A DNA stretch of 15,949 bases, from NCBI GenBank assembly GCA_947472115.1, contig CANIZU010000025.1, positions 1 through 15,949 on the forward strand, given 5' to 3'. Each line of letters starts with the position of its first letter. Position 1 is the first letter of the stretch. The notes beneath the pieces were generated by a model. The model made no database searches and was not told the origin of the DNA. It worked only from the letters and a program-made list of their open reading frames with translations. Shown here piece after piece: positions 15,106-15,949 of this stretch. Made by a program: the position numbers and the translations under genes. The DNA is from Flavobacteriales bacterium (GTDB lineage Bacteria; Bacteroidota; Bacteroidia; NS11-12g; UBA955).

Positions 15106-15765
15106 ATGCAAAATTTCTCTAATTTGGTCAAACTCGTGAGGGCTGAATTTCAGCTCGATCTCAAAAAACCCGCTGTGCTGGCCGCCGCCCTTTTGCAGAT
15201 GGCCACAATGACATTACTCGCGTTTCTATCACAACCCAATATCAACGCAAAGGTCTGGAGCAGCCTATTTTGGATCATCCTAATATTCTGCACCTTACAA
15301 GCCATTTCCAAGAACTTTCTCGGCGTGAACCGCGCCCGATGGATCTATTTCAACCAGCTCTCCCCACCGCAAAATATTCTGTGGTCTAAGATGATTTATG
15401 GATGGTTCACAATGACCCTCCTCACCCTCGCCAACCTACTACTTTTTGGATTTTTTATGGGCTTTCCCATTCAACACCCCGTCGCCTACTTCTGCAACCT
15501 CACCCTCGTTGTGGCCGGAATCGGCAGTATATTTACCCTCATCGGTGCCATCGCAACCAAAGCCAATCAAGCTGGATTTCTTGCCCCCGTGCTTAGCCTG
15601 CCCGTTATCCTCCCCCTAATCCTGGTGGGAATGCAAGCATCAAATAAAACATTGAACCCGGTGCTGGTTTCATCGGTTTGGAACGACATAGCACTCGTAG
15701 GCGCGTTAGACGGATTGATCGTTGTGCTCGCCGTAATTCTATTCCAACCCCTTTGGAAGGATTAA
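15106..15765 (+). CDS. ccmB: Heme exporter membrane subunit CcmB
   Basis: The 219-residue protein is the only plus-strand gene in the window. It has about six membrane segments (near residues 22-42, 48-68, 97-119, 128-150, 156-177 and 193-213). The family blocks are visible: an N-terminal LVRAEFQLDLKKP, WSSLFWIILIFCTLQAISKNF at 51-71, YFNQLSPPQNILWSKMIYG at 81-99, and the closing AIATKANQAGFLAPVLSLPV and ILPLILVG. CcmB forms the membrane part of the CcmAB ABC complex used in system I cytochrome c maturation. It is divergent from accC across 101 bases and converges on the last gene with a three-base gap, so no ccmA, ccmC or ccmE is co-directional next to it. Assignment rests on topology and these blocks; another small ABC permease is the alternative. 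Confidence 0.85.
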   Translation: MQNFSNLVKLVRAEFQLDLKKPAVLAAALLQMATMTLLAFLSQPNINAKVWSSLFWIILIFCTLQAISKNFLGVNRARWIYFNQLSPPQNILWSKMIYGWFTMTLLTLANLLLFGFFMGFPIQHPVAYFCNLTLVVAGIGSIFTLIGAIATKANQAGFLAPVLSLPVILPLILVGMQASNKTLNPVLVSSVWNDIALVGALDGLIVVLAVILFQPLWKD

Positions 15766-15768
15766 CAA

Positions 15769-15949
15769 TTACTTGCCCGACCAGTCGAATAGAATTCTTA
15801 CCGCTTCGTCCATACCGGCATCCTCACGATAGCGCTTCAGCCAGTCCAGCTTCTGGGCCTCTTTGATGGCATCGCCTCTTACCCCTTGCATATCAACGTC
15901 CAAAGCCATCACCGTATCACAAATGCTGCGATACTTATAATCACGCAAA
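15769..15949 (-). CDS. C-terminal fragment of an unrecognised protein (runs off the right edge)
   Basis: A minus-strand frame is open from the window edge to a TAA at 15771-15769, giving the last 59 residues of a protein. They read LRDYKYRSICDTVMALDVDM at the start and LFDWSGK at the end, with charged, helix-like sequence between (GDAIKEAQKLDWLKRYRED). The codon pattern and the stop only three bases from the convergent ccmB stop support a real gene. I do not recognise the family from this piece and assign no function. Confidence 0.6.
   Translation of the reverse strand, partial: LRDYKYRSICDTVMALDVDMQGVRGDAIKEAQKLDWLKRYREDAGMDEAVRILFDWSGK

Overview
The window looks like chromosomal DNA of a Bacteroidota (Bacteroidetes) bacterium. 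Three things point there. One gene encodes a large secreted protein with a type IX secretion (T9SS) C-terminal sorting domain, beside a PorV/PorQ-family barrel and a TonB-dependent-receptor-like protein with a carboxypeptidase-regulatory-like N-terminal domain. Several intergenic gaps carry the phylum's TAnnTTTG -7 promoter element. Shine-Dalgarno sequences are mostly absent. I cannot resolve the organism below phylum level. No tRNA, rRNA, CRISPR array, transposase, integrase or phage gene was seen, and gene packing is dense, with no gene-free stretch above about 150 bases.

Almost everything is on the minus strand, so the minus-strand order runs from the right end of the window to the left. 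At the right edge is the C-terminal piece of an unrecognised minus-strand gene (15769-15949). It converges on a plus-strand ccmB-like heme-exporter membrane subunit (15106-15765). Divergent from ccmB is a biotin carboxylase (13499-15004), followed 7 bases later by a D-2-hydroxyacid dehydrogenase resembling phosphoglycerate dehydrogenase (12535-13491).

The centre holds a three-gene cell-envelope operon of about 8.8 kb. It consists of a TonB-dependent-receptor-like outer membrane protein (1261 aa), a secreted T9SS cargo protein (1294 aa) and a PorV/PorQ-family barrel (371 aa), with gaps of only 19 and 8 bases. A good Bacteroidetes-type promoter lies upstream and a terminator-like hairpin lies downstream. 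The likely logic is an outer-membrane channel, a surface-exposed or secreted partner, and a dedicated shuttle or anchor for that partner. The substrate is unknown. This is the best candidate in the window for a poorly described system.

After the hairpin comes housekeeping DNA: greA with a HIT-family hydrolase 7 bases downstream, then an Lgt-family membrane protein that overlaps the DNA polymerase III delta' gene (holB) by 4 bases. The Lgt-family protein has several catalytic-signature residues replaced by Lys, Ala and Cys. Last is an ECF sigma factor whose stop codon overlaps the start of a truncated gene at the left edge, probably its regulatory or membrane partner.

Two regulatory observations stand out. 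The hairpin between the envelope operon and greA sits immediately downstream of a perfect -7 element, so it may be a greA leader attenuator as well as the operon terminator. A short inverted repeat overlaps the predicted transcription start of the envelope operon.
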